Positions 1-8,634 of a stretch of 50,089 bases of DNA are shown piece by piece. The stretch's first letter is position 1, and each line of letters starts with the position of its first letter. The DNA comes from Candidatus Sulfotelmatobacter sp. Its GTDB lineage: Bacteria > Acidobacteriota > Terriglobia > Terriglobales > Acidobacteriaceae. A program made the translations under genes and the position numbers. The DNA is taken from NCBI GenBank assembly GCA_025462865.1, contig JAOAPI010000058.1, forward strand, positions 1 through 50,089, given 5' to 3'. A model generated the notes under the pieces. It searched no databases and was not told the DNA's origin. It worked only from the letters and a program-made list of their open reading frames with translations.

Positions 1-346
1 AGAGACTTTGAGCTCGTTCTACTGCTGAAGAAAAGAGCGACAGCGCAAAGGTTTGGGAGAACTTGGACAAATGAAAATGAAATTCAGCAACGCACTGTAT
101 CAAAATCACTGAGTGCGCTATCGCCTAGGAGTAGGTATCCCGTGGTACACTGAGCGCGTCTCATACACATCCCTCCGCCGTGCCCCGCTCTGGGCGACGG
201 TCTCTTGTGCAATCTGATGATAGGCACTGGAGACCCTTATGAATGCATTCGACTACGGAGCAAGACTTCTCTCTGTTCGCGTACTGGCCTGACTCATCGG
301 GCTGGTCATTCGGCGTTGTTTGGCCCAGCAAACACTGAATTAGACA
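1..346. other. gene-poor stretch at the left edge
   Basis: No convincing gene was found on either strand. The only open frames are short and have no recognisable protein character. The leftward gene beginning at 5941 ends at 347, so this stretch is downstream sequence inside the putative integrated element. No T-tailed hairpin terminator and no tRNA-like fold was seen here. Confidence 0.5.
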
Positions 347-3300
347 CTACTGATTCACCGCCCTCTTCATCTGCATCTTCGCCAGCGACAGTTGCTCGTC
401 GAGAGCGTCGGCAGACTGTAGCAGTTGCGACCTTGAGGATTTCAAAGAATCTAAAGCCTTCCGCCGGTCTTCATACTTCATCTCAGCCATCTTCACTCGT
501 TCAATTTCCGTGTCGATGCTTTTCAGGTCTTTCCCTAACTCCGAGAAGTCTTTGTTAAACATCAGGTAGGGAGCTTTGCCGGGGTCTTGCACGAATTTCT
601 CTGCCGCCTCCGGCTCCCGTTCCGCCAGAGTGCTCAACGTTTGCGAGTACCCCATAGCCTTGGCTTCGTTGGTCTTCAGGCGCTCCTCGGCGCCAGATTT
701 GTAATTGGTGACTCCGACAATGCTCCCGGCTCCTGTAGCCAGGTCTACATTGTCATAACTTGAATCGAGGAAGCGATTCACGGATGGCAAGGCTTTTACT
801 ACGGTGAAGGCCAGCATCTTGTCCAGCATGCGGGTTGGGAGAACTTTTCCGGGAATGTTGCGATCTTCCGGCTTCCAGATTTCTTTGGTTCCCCCCATGT
901 ACTGACGATTAGAAAGCAACTCTGCGGCGGCTCCGATTTCCGGCCGCAAGTTCCCAGCGAGGCCACCACCCCCACGAAGCACTCCCTGCCCTGCCGCTCC
1001 AGCGATGTCTCTGGTGTCTCCACCCTGCAGTGCTGCCTTTCCTGCTTCCAGAACAGGCTCTACGATGTGCAATGCCATCGATTCGGTGATCAGGTTGCTG
1101 CGGAACTTTCGGTCGCCATAGTGGATGTAGGCGAAATCGTATTTGTCGCCGTCTTTGTTCTTTCCTGCTTTATTGATGGCGAGATTTGCCGCCATGGTCA
1201 CTAGCGCCGGCGCCAGTGCGGTTTTGATTGGGTGGCGCAAGAACCATTTCAACGAAGAGAAATCCCAGCCGGGGAACAGGAGGGCTCTGGCCCAGCGCTT
1301 CATGCGCTCCGTCCAATTTGCCTTGTTGTAGTTTCCGAAGCCATCTTCCACGTTCTTTGCGGCCTCTTCTTCTCCCATGCCGTATTGGTCACGGAGGATG
1401 TCGTAGGCGAGCACGCGGCTCTTTTGATCCAGTCCGCCAAAGCCTCCCATAAACTTCGGATCGAACAGCACGCCCTTGGAGAATTTTCCGATGGTTTGCC
1501 GTACCCAGTTGGCCGGGTTCAGGTTCCCCATGAAATAGCTGTGCATGCTGCCAACGTCTCTCGTGTTGGTGTACGTTCCCCACTTCGAGAGTGCGTCAAT
1601 CCCGTCGTCCGCCAGACCGTCGGCCATGCGCTCCCGGAGGTCTTTCGACAGAAAAAGCTTCTGATAATAGGGCCAGACGCGAGGATCCCACGCACCCGTT
1701 CCTGCTACTTGCGCCAGTCGGCGCATGATGTTCAGGACGTGGATATTTGGCCCGAACAGTCCGACGATCTGATCCTGAAAGAATCTCCGAATCGAATCGT
1801 TCTCTTGCACGCCGCGCGTCATGTCATAGTGTTCCAGCGCGTCTACTACGTCCTTGGGAGCGAGATAACGGTCAAGTGGACTGATTCCCGGTCGTCCCGT
1901 GGTTTGCGTGCTCCAGCCATTTTCAAAGTCCCGGATCATGGCTTTGTCGTCTTTCGCTGGATCGTAGGCGCGGTACTCCAGAATCTTTTTTGGCCGGTTC
2001 TCCGGCTTCGCCAGCTTCATGGACTTGGCTACGTCTGGGGAGTAATAGGTCTTCCCGCGATATTCGATTTGTGGCGGGCGGGCTGTGCCTTCTTTCCATG
2101 GAGTTGCTTCGTCGGTCAGGGACTCGTAAATCTTCTGATTCAGCGCGGCGTGGTAGGCTTGGGTATAGCTCTTGATGTAGCCGGAGAAATCCTTTGCGCC
2201 GTGATCGTAGAAATACTGCGCGCTCGCCAAGCGCTGTTTCTTGTCTGGCTTGGGTGGTTTGATTCCTCCGTAAGAGGCTCCGAGGCTTGGCCCTTCGTTG
2301 GTGGTGCCCATCAGAGGTTCGTGGGAATGCTCTGGGTAGGTTCGCTTTAGGTGGTCGAGGATGGTTCCCTTTTCATCGACATAAGCCTGAGCATCACGCT
2401 GCGACTTGAATATTTCCGGCGCATTAAGATTTCCACCCATTGCCTCAACCGGATTGCCGTCCTGATCCAGTACTTGCCAGTTTCCATCTTCATCCTCAAA
2501 CGTGGAGAGGTCGCGGCGAACATGCCAGCCTAGTTGCACGCGAAGTGCGGCGAGTTGGTCCTGATACTGCTTGAAGGTCTTGACTGCATCCATTACTGCC
2601 GGATCAGACTCGGCTTCCAGAAATTGGTCGGGATGGTTAGCTTCCAAAAATTCCCGCGCTTGCGAATCCACCATCATGGCCGTCAATCGAACCTGCGATT
2701 CATTCAAGCCCTTGATGCTCTGCTCTACGTTTGATTCTGCTTTGTCATGGAAATAGCGAGGGGCGTTGTCTTTCTCTTTCAGCATCCTTGCGATGACGGG
2801 ATCGTGGTCGGCTACACGGCGGTACTTGTCGCCAAGGTCGAGTTTCTTGTCAATGAACTCGTTGATGAAGGAGTCGTAGGTCTTACGGACGCGAGAGGGA
2901 GTTAAGGCAGCGGGAGTGAAGGATCCGGACTCATCTGCGAATAATCCTTTTTGCGGATTGGCCTCGGTGTCGCGAAACAGGGGAGACTTCTGCTCAATCT
3001 CTCCTGCTTTGGATTCAATCGACTTAGGTGGCTCGGCTAGTTTTTCGGTGAGGTCTCTGCCTTGTTGTTCAGCATTGGCTTCGGCACGTTCGGCAGGGAC
3101 CTGCTCCATGCCGGGAAGAGTAGGTTCTACTGGACTTTCTTGCTGGCGGGTTCCTGCTTCTGCAACTGCTGTAGGCTTAGGTGCTCTTTCAGATCGCCCA
3201 GCACTTCCTGCTTCTGATCCGGCGAGAGTTTTGGAAACTTCTCCTCGGACTTGCTGGTAGGCTTCGGACTTAACGGTTCCGGCATTGTCACCATCCACTA

Positions 3301-5941
3301 AACGGCGAGCAGACTCATCAAGAATACTACTGATCGGTCCGCCCCGTTCACTTAATTTATTGTAGACTTCTTCCGCCTGTGCCGCGCCCGTGGAGATTTC
3401 CTTGGATTTATCCACGTCGATCTTATTGCCGCCGCGCTCCAGTTCGGTTGCTCGGTCCCCCTTGGAAACGAATCCGAACAGCTTTTTATCCTTCGCTAAC
3501 TGCTGCTTGATGTGCGCTGAGATTTCCGCTTTTTCGAGAGCCAGCGAGCGAGTGATTTCCTGTGTGCCGAAAAGATTCTGAGTGGTCTCGGTGGTCTGCT
3601 CCGAACCTTTTACCATGCGAATTAGTTCCGAGAGCGTGTCGTCGGGAACTTTCGCGCCCCGCGCTTCTTTCTTTTCTACTAGGCTGAGGATTGCTTTCTG
3701 TTCCGCGCCATCCGCCGTCGCTTCACCGATAGTCTTGGCTCGACCTACGCGGAGATCACCTGATACGACGCGCTTAAACAGCGAGTCATCCAATCGAGAT
3801 AGCGCGAGACCATCAGCGGCCATCGCTTCGCCCAGCGAGATGCCTTGTGCTTTCAGGTCTTCGGCGGTCATGCCGGAATCGCGAAAGAATTTTGCCGCAT
3901 CCAGTGCTGTGCCGCGGCCTTCCGCAATGTTCTGCGTGGCTCCGATCGCGCGCGCTGCGATTGCATCCTTGGCAACGACATGGCGAACTGCCACTGCTTT
4001 TTCGCCCATACGCTTCGCGAGTTCGTAGCGATGGTGCCCGTTCACTACATAAGTTTTCCCGTCCGCCGGATCGCGCCAAACGCTGATCGTGCCTGCCAGT
4101 TCTGGATTGTACTTCTGCGCTTCTTTGAGGAGAGTGCTTGTCCCCGCCGCATCTGTGCCAGCTTTGTACTGGAATTTATGCGGAGCAACTCTCAGGTCGG
4201 AGACTTTCATTTCGCCGACTTTACCGGGAGCGACTTCTGCGGAACTGCGCGTCAGTGCTCCACCCATACGACGTTCGGTATCGGCTCTGGCGGTGGCTCC
4301 GTGATCAGGTGCGCTAAAGGCTCCTAGTTCTGGAGGAGGTTGCCATGTGGCAATGTCAGTGGCTAGGCGGGGGGATTCTTCTGGCTTGCCTAGACTAGCG
4401 ACTTCTTTCGTCCCTACAAAGCGCTCGGTCTTTCCTTCTACTGAAACCGTAACCACAGGAGATTTGTCTTGCGGAGAAACATACTTCACTTCTCCAGAGC
4501 GACCATCCGGAAGGGTTACGGGGTCGCCTTTGGAAAGAACGATTGGCGAGGCTCCAGACACATCTTTTCCACCAGTAGTTCCAGAGACTGTTGGCGCTTG
4601 CTGAACTTTGGCAGCCGTCCCGTGCTTCGCGGAATCCTCCGGAAGTACGACATTTGCAGCATCATTCTTCGACTGAGGGGCGGCACCCGCCGAATCCACT
4701 CCTCCTGATTTCGCTAGTTCAACTGACTGGAAGTCGATGACAGGAGGTTGCTGAGGTCTAGGCGGGATGAACTCTGGGGTGGGCACAGGCTTCGACTTCG
4801 CTACATAGCCCTCTGCCTTCGCTGTCGACACTGCTTCAACTGCCCCCTGATCAGCCTCGTACATCGCGCGGGCTTTGACAGGGTCGTAATCCGCTTTGTC
4901 GAGATAGTCCGCCAGTTCTGCTCGAGATGGCGGCTGAGATTCTATGGTCGGAGGTTCTAACGCCAGGGACACGCTTGCCTTGGGGCCGCGCGAAAACGTC
5001 TTCGAACCTTCGAACGGCCCGACCTTCCCGCGAACGGTGACTGCTTCGGGTGTGACAGCCACACCAGCTCCAGCCTGCCCGCCTAACACTGTGCCAGCCG
5101 CCCGAGTGCCGTCCGGGGAGATTTCTACTCCACCGGCTGGCCGAATCAAAGTTCCTGCTGCGGCTGGCAACCAGTAGCCAGCCTCTTCTGCCAACTTCTG
5201 CGCCTCCGCTCCGCCACCAAGCGCCTTCGTGGCAGTCTTGGCACCCTTGCTCGCCAGATATCCGCCTGCAATTCCAACAGCCGCCCGTGGTATCTGGGTG
5301 ATGCCGCTCGCCACCATGGGAAGCGTAGCTGTTTCGCCCGCGCCAGCAATAATGTCGGAAGCACCGCGCATCACGTCTTTGGACGTTGGCGGAGGTTGGA
5401 GAGCGGTAGGAATTGCCTCGCTGATGCCACGGGCAATTCTCCCTGGGCCGCGATATCCAGAGAGTGTCTTGATTCCGAGCGGACCTTCGATATCGGCTTC
5501 GGCTTGTGCGGGAGTAACTGGAGGAGAAGTAAAGCGCCCGGATGGTGTAGGGGCTTCGGCCAACTCGTCGACGCTGGTTGTGGATCGGCCAGCACTAGAC
5601 AATCTCTGTGTCGAAAGGGGGACGGGCGCTACTTGTTCTGAATGAGGATTATCGAGGCTTCCGCTGGCCCATTGGACTGCCAGCGGCATCCCGCCGCGGC
5701 GCTCCTGCTGTTCAGTCGTGAGACCTTCTGCGATGGAGTGAGGTGAGGCTTCGCGTGGACCGCGAATGCTTAAATTTGCAGAGGACGGCGCTACAGGAGC
5801 AAGAGATTGCGGGCGGGTTATGCTGTCAATGTCAGCCGAGGATTGCTGACGCGTCTGCGGAGGAGAAGAACTATCGACGGGTTGGAAATCGATCCCCTGT
5901 GCCTCCTCGGCCGGTTGAAAATCGATGACAGGACTTTCCAT
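347..5941 (-). CDS. giant phage-type polyvalent protein with ParB-like box
   Basis: This 1864-residue protein is far longer than ordinary bacterial proteins. Residues about 575-720 resemble the ParB/DdrB-like nuclease superfamily, with the box NGHHRYELAKRMG near residue 635. The N-terminal 400 residues are Pro/Ala/Ser-rich and low complexity and carry the short motif IDFQ three times (near residues 6, 17 and 401). A small beta-rich segment (GDPVTLPDGRSGEV) precedes the ParB-like part. The C-terminal half is mostly charged and helical, with one hydrophobic stretch near residue 1590 (ALVTMAANLAI), and ends in a coiled coil. Large multi-domain proteins of this kind are known from phages and conjugative elements, often as proteins delivered with the DNA or packed in virions. 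It follows the 455-residue gene with three bases between them, so the two are probably co-transcribed. The element context is supported by the tRNA fragment at 7433-7479. No function is proven, and no active nuclease can be claimed. Confidence 0.8.
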   Translation of the reverse strand: MESPVIDFQPAEEAQGIDFQPVDSSSPPQTRQQSSADIDSITRPQSLAPVAPSSANLSIRGPREASPHSIAEGLTTEQQERRGGMPLAVQWASGSLDNPHSEQVAPVPLSTQRLSSAGRSTTSVDELAEAPTPSGRFTSPPVTPAQAEADIEGPLGIKTLSGYRGPGRIARGISEAIPTALQPPPTSKDVMRGASDIIAGAGETATLPMVASGITQIPRAAVGIAGGYLASKGAKTATKALGGGAEAQKLAEEAGYWLPAAAGTLIRPAGGVEISPDGTRAAGTVLGGQAGAGVAVTPEAVTVRGKVGPFEGSKTFSRGPKASVSLALEPPTIESQPPSRAELADYLDKADYDPVKARAMYEADQGAVEAVSTAKAEGYVAKSKPVPTPEFIPPRPQQPPVIDFQSVELAKSGGVDSAGAAPQSKNDAANVVLPEDSAKHGTAAKVQQAPTVSGTTGGKDVSGASPIVLSKGDPVTLPDGRSGEVKYVSPQDKSPVVTVSVEGKTERFVGTKEVASLGKPEESPRLATDIATWQPPPELGAFSAPDHGATARADTERRMGGALTRSSAEVAPGKVGEMKVSDLRVAPHKFQYKAGTDAAGTSTLLKEAQKYNPELAGTISVWRDPADGKTYVVNGHHRYELAKRMGEKAVAVRHVVAKDAIAARAIGATQNIAEGRGTALDAAKFFRDSGMTAEDLKAQGISLGEAMAADGLALSRLDDSLFKRVVSGDLRVGRAKTIGEATADGAEQKAILSLVEKKEARGAKVPDDTLSELIRMVKGSEQTTETTQNLFGTQEITRSLALEKAEISAHIKQQLAKDKKLFGFVSKGDRATELERGGNKIDVDKSKEISTGAAQAEEVYNKLSERGGPISSILDESARRLVDGDNAGTVKSEAYQQVRGEVSKTLAGSEAGSAGRSERAPKPTAVAEAGTRQQESPVEPTLPGMEQVPAERAEANAEQQGRDLTEKLAEPPKSIESKAGEIEQKSPLFRDTEANPQKGLFADESGSFTPAALTPSRVRKTYDSFINEFIDKKLDLGDKYRRVADHDPVIARMLKEKDNAPRYFHDKAESNVEQSIKGLNESQVRLTAMMVDSQAREFLEANHPDQFLEAESDPAVMDAVKTFKQYQDQLAALRVQLGWHVRRDLSTFEDEDGNWQVLDQDGNPVEAMGGNLNAPEIFKSQRDAQAYVDEKGTILDHLKRTYPEHSHEPLMGTTNEGPSLGASYGGIKPPKPDKKQRLASAQYFYDHGAKDFSGYIKSYTQAYHAALNQKIYESLTDEATPWKEGTARPPQIEYRGKTYYSPDVAKSMKLAKPENRPKKILEYRAYDPAKDDKAMIRDFENGWSTQTTGRPGISPLDRYLAPKDVVDALEHYDMTRGVQENDSIRRFFQDQIVGLFGPNIHVLNIMRRLAQVAGTGAWDPRVWPYYQKLFLSKDLRERMADGLADDGIDALSKWGTYTNTRDVGSMHSYFMGNLNPANWVRQTIGKFSKGVLFDPKFMGGFGGLDQKSRVLAYDILRDQYGMGEEEAAKNVEDGFGNYNKANWTERMKRWARALLFPGWDFSSLKWFLRHPIKTALAPALVTMAANLAINKAGKNKDGDKYDFAYIHYGDRKFRSNLITESMALHIVEPVLEAGKAALQGGDTRDIAGAAGQGVLRGGGGLAGNLRPEIGAAAELLSNRQYMGGTKEIWKPEDRNIPGKVLPTRMLDKMLAFTVVKALPSVNRFLDSSYDNVDLATGAGSIVGVTNYKSGAEERLKTNEAKAMGYSQTLSTLAEREPEAAEKFVQDPGKAPYLMFNKDFSELGKDLKSIDTEIERVKMAEMKYEDRRKALDSLKSSRSQLLQSADALDEQLSLAKMQMKRAVNQ

Positions 5942-5944
5942 TTG

Positions 5945-7312
5945 TTACCAGTTCCCGTATTGACCAGAACTCGTAGCCTGCTTCAGTTGTGAAGTTGGGA
6001 CGTGGCCGACCTTGCCGGATTTCTTGTCATAGACCCAGGTGCGGCCGGCTGGCGGCGGAGTGGCAGGCTTGGGCGGGGACGATGCGGGCGAAGCGCCACT
6101 CTTAAGCTTTCCCCCCGCTTTCGTCAGTCCTAGCAACTTGTCCGCTTCATCACTCATCTGCTGGACTTTGGGAGCGTACTTAGTTTCCAGTTCGCTATCG
6201 ACCTTCTGCTTGGCTTCCGCTGCTTTCTGCGGGTTGTATTTCACGGTGACATCCTTGTCGAGTTCCGCATAGCGCCTAGTGCGCTCGCTTTCCTTGGCGC
6301 GGTCAATCACATCCAGTTGGCGCTGCTTGTACTCTGAGACCTGAATGGCTTTCTGAACATCGGCAGCCGAAGTGTCTTTTCCAGCGCGTGCCTTATTGAC
6401 TTCGTACTGCTGAATCTCCTTCGCGGAAGGATTGCGGCCATTCTGTTGCTTGAATGCGCCGTACCAGCCGGAGAACTCATTGGTTGGAGTCTTGTCCTGA
6501 TCGGCCTTGTTCGCCCTCGCTTCGTTCAGGGCAATCTGCGAAGCCGACAATTTCTCCCTCGTATCAGCGAGTTCTCCAGCGGCTGCAGAACGTCCCTCTG
6601 CCGCAATCGCAGTCCGTTCTCGGGCATCACCCAACTGACCTTGGTAGGCTTGACGAAGCGCGTCTTCGTAGAGCTTAGAATTTTCCGCGTCGAGTTTTCC
6701 CTGACCACTGATCTGTGTATCGAGGTTGGCAACCTTCCCCTGACGCATCGCTTCATCGCGACCGTATCGCGCATTGGTCGCACCGGGCCCAACATACACA
6801 GGATTAACTCGCTCCGGGTGTCCGCGACTGCCAAAGCCCTGAAGAAAATTCCCCGCCGTCCCGAGAACCCTCATTCCGTTCGACATTCGATAGATTGGTT
6901 TTCCACTTGCGTCCGTTGCGCTAGGGTCCGTCGGGTTGCCGATCGCGGCTCTCTGTTTCAATAGATCTGCGAGATTTGGGTTGCTTGAACCGGTTGGCGG
7001 TTGCGGCACTTGCGTCGGCGTCATGGGAGACGCAATCAACCCAGGAGGAAGCTTGCTGGGATCAAAGCCAGTCGATGGCATGGCAGGGGCAGGATTGGAA
7101 TCAGTCGACGTCAAGGAGTTGTCTCGGCTTGGCGATGGTGATCCGGCTATCGGAACTTCGCCCGGTCGCGCGTATGGACTTGGGGCGGACGGTTGCGAAC
7201 CGGCAATTGGCGCATCCCCAGGGCGAGCGTAAGACGAACCTCCACCCAATATCTGCTGTAACAGATCCTCTGGGTCTACCTGAGATACTGAATCGCTGTT
7301 TTCATCTGTCAT
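5945..7312 (-). CDS. Pro-rich/coiled-coil protein, probable phage or element structural protein
   Basis: This 455-residue protein is not recognised as a named family. The first 140 residues are rich in Pro, Gly and Ser and contain two copies of the decapeptide-like unit YARPG-(D/E)-(A/V)-PIAGS at about residues 28-38 and 47-57. The middle (about 195-300) is Ala/Glu/Arg-rich and predicted coiled coil, and a second charged helical part spans about 300-395. The tail is Pro-rich and ends in a small module (WVYDKKSGKVGHVP). No signal peptide or membrane segment is seen. The start is preceded by a purine-rich ribosome-binding sequence (GGGGGGAT). It is the first gene read leftward from the element's right edge and is followed after three bases by the giant polyvalent protein. 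That pairing suggests a virion-internal or DNA-entry role, by inference only. Confidence 0.75.
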   Translation of the reverse strand: MTDENSDSVSQVDPEDLLQQILGGGSSYARPGDAPIAGSQPSAPSPYARPGEVPIAGSPSPSRDNSLTSTDSNPAPAMPSTGFDPSKLPPGLIASPMTPTQVPQPPTGSSNPNLADLLKQRAAIGNPTDPSATDASGKPIYRMSNGMRVLGTAGNFLQGFGSRGHPERVNPVYVGPGATNARYGRDEAMRQGKVANLDTQISGQGKLDAENSKLYEDALRQAYQGQLGDARERTAIAAEGRSAAAGELADTREKLSASQIALNEARANKADQDKTPTNEFSGWYGAFKQQNGRNPSAKEIQQYEVNKARAGKDTSAADVQKAIQVSEYKQRQLDVIDRAKESERTRRYAELDKDVTVKYNPQKAAEAKQKVDSELETKYAPKVQQMSDEADKLLGLTKAGGKLKSGASPASSPPKPATPPPAGRTWVYDKKSGKVGHVPTSQLKQATSSGQYGNW

Positions 7313-7432
7313 AGAGTTAATCCCCCCGTTTCAGGTCATTCTTGTTGCGTCTGGGTTGCGGATTTTGCAGGACTTTGCCGGAATCTGCTGAGGAAATCGC
7401 GCTATCTTGTTGAGTGGCGGGGGCTGTATTGT

Positions 7433-7479
7433 GACTCTTAATCAGTAGGTTGAAGGTTCGATTCCTTCCGCGCTCACCA
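7433..7479 (+). other. attachment-site-like 3' half of tRNA-Lys(CTT)
   Basis: The sequence matches the 3' part of a tRNA: anticodon loop CTCTTAA with anticodon CTT (Lys), 3' anticodon strand TCAGT, a variable loop, a perfect T arm (GAAGG-TTCGATT-CCTTC, 7452-7468), the acceptor 3' strand CGCGCTC, discriminator A and an encoded CCA. Upstream there is no D arm and no matching acceptor 5' strand GAGCGCG, so the tRNA is incomplete. Site-specific integrases commonly recombine into the 3' end of tRNA genes, leaving the intact tRNA at one end of the element and only the duplicated 3' half at the other. The orientation here implies that the element extends to the left and that the intact tRNA-Lys lies beyond the left edge. 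Confidence 0.8.
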
Positions 7480-7512
7480 TCGTAATTCTCTTGCTCACCA
7501 TGTAATTCTCTT
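7472..7512 (+). repeat. 20/21-base tandem duplication at the tRNA 3' end
   Basis: Two adjacent near-identical units, 7472-7492 and 7493-7512, each begin with GCTCACCAT and end with GTAATTCTCTT. They differ by one inserted C in the first copy. The first unit includes the last tRNA bases and the CCA. This is either a replication-slippage duplication or a trace of more than one recombination event at the attachment site. Confidence 0.8.
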
Positions 7513-7598
7513 AACGAGCATTTCAGCGTAGCGTGAACTATCATCCGCGTACATGCATCTTAAGCGTGTGTCGACTCTCATTCGCGCCTGACTTGCCT

Positions 7599-8624
7599 AT
7601 GAGTCTGCCTATCAAGAAGACCTACCCGCCAATGGAAGCCTTGCCTGCGGCGGAGCTTCCTTCCGGCCCGCGGTGGCAATACGAACCCAAGTGGGATGGG
7701 TTCCGCTGCCTGGCTTTTCGCGACGGCAAACGTGTTGATTTGATGTCCAAGGCCCAGAAGCCGCTGACCCGGTACTTTCCCGAGTTGGTTGAGGCTCTCG
7801 CATCGCTCAAAGCGCAACGCTTTGTTCTTGATGGCGAAATTGTCATTCCCAGCGAGGGCGGTCTGTCATTCGATCATCTTCTGATGCGAATTCATCCTGC
7901 CGCCAGCCGCATCGAAAAACTCAGTCGGGAGACTCCAGCGGTATTCATCGTCTTTGACTTGCTGGTCGACGATAAAGGCGAACCAGTATTCAAGCTGCCC
8001 CTGGCAGATCGCCGCGAGCGCCTGGAGGAATTCTTCCGAAAATATCTCAAGGGGAACCAGACGGTGCGTCTTTCTCCCGTGGCCGAAGATTTTGCCGTAG
8101 CTCGCAAATGGTTTCAGATGGGAACCGCTCTCGATGGCGTGATTGCCAAGCGCCGCGACTTAAGCTATCAAAGCGGCGAACGCGCCGGAATGCAAAAGAT
8201 CAAGCGGCAGCGAACGGCCGACTGCGTGGTTGGAGGTTTTCGATATCTTGAAAAGGAACCCGTCGTGGGCTCGCTCCTTCTCGGTCTTTACAACGACGCC
8301 GGCGAACTCGATCATGTGGGTTTCACATCGGCAATACAGGCCGGCGAGCGGCCAGTACTTACAAAAAAGCTGAAAAAGTTGATCAAGCCGCCGGGCTTTA
8401 CCGGAAAGGCTCCAGGAGGGCCCAGTCGCTGGAGCACGAAACGTTCGACCGAATGGCAACCGCTGGACCCCAAACTTGTTGTTGAAGTGCAATTCGATCA
8501 CTTCACCGGGGGCCGCTTCCGTCATGGAACAAAATTGTTGCGTTGGCGTCCGGAAAAATCGCCTAAAGGCTGTACCATGCGGCAGGTCGAGCGCGAGAAC
8601 CGCTCGGCGTTAGACTTATTATGA
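7599..8624 (+). CDS. ATP-dependent DNA ligase (LigC/LigD-ligase type)
   Basis: This 341-residue enzyme seals DNA nicks using ATP through a covalent lysyl-AMP. The nucleotidyltransferase motifs are clear: motif I YEPKWDGFR with adenylated lysine K31, then DGEIVI, the FDLL motif, LDGVIAKRR (motif IV) and MQKIKRQR (motif V). A C-terminal OB-fold region follows, ending in RQVERENRSALDLL. There is no polymerase or nuclease domain as in full LigD, so it is a stand-alone LigC-like enzyme of the kind used in Ku-linked end joining or base-excision repair. No ku gene is in the window. The ATG at 7599 is chosen because the frame-extending GTG at 7533 adds 22 residues of non-conserved character next to the attachment site. 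The next gene starts ten bases after its stop, and both products fit DNA repair. It is the first host gene right of the integrated element. Confidence 0.9.
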   Translation: MSLPIKKTYPPMEALPAAELPSGPRWQYEPKWDGFRCLAFRDGKRVDLMSKAQKPLTRYFPELVEALASLKAQRFVLDGEIVIPSEGGLSFDHLLMRIHPAASRIEKLSRETPAVFIVFDLLVDDKGEPVFKLPLADRRERLEEFFRKYLKGNQTVRLSPVAEDFAVARKWFQMGTALDGVIAKRRDLSYQSGERAGMQKIKRQRTADCVVGGFRYLEKEPVVGSLLLGLYNDAGELDHVGFTSAIQAGERPVLTKKLKKLIKPPGFTGKAPGGPSRWSTKRSTEWQPLDPKLVVEVQFDHFTGGRFRHGTKLLRWRPEKSPKGCTMRQVERENRSALDLL

Positions 8625-8634
8625 GCTCACGAAT

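Noticed and set aside
1232..2350. 372-residue rightward open frame opposite the giant protein
   Set aside because: It is a GC-driven shadow of the leftward gene with no motif and no plausible start.
7317..7544. leftward open frame of 75 residues over the tRNA fragment
   Set aside because: It is the antisense of a tRNA end (typical RNRTFNLLIKS-like translation) and has no protein character.
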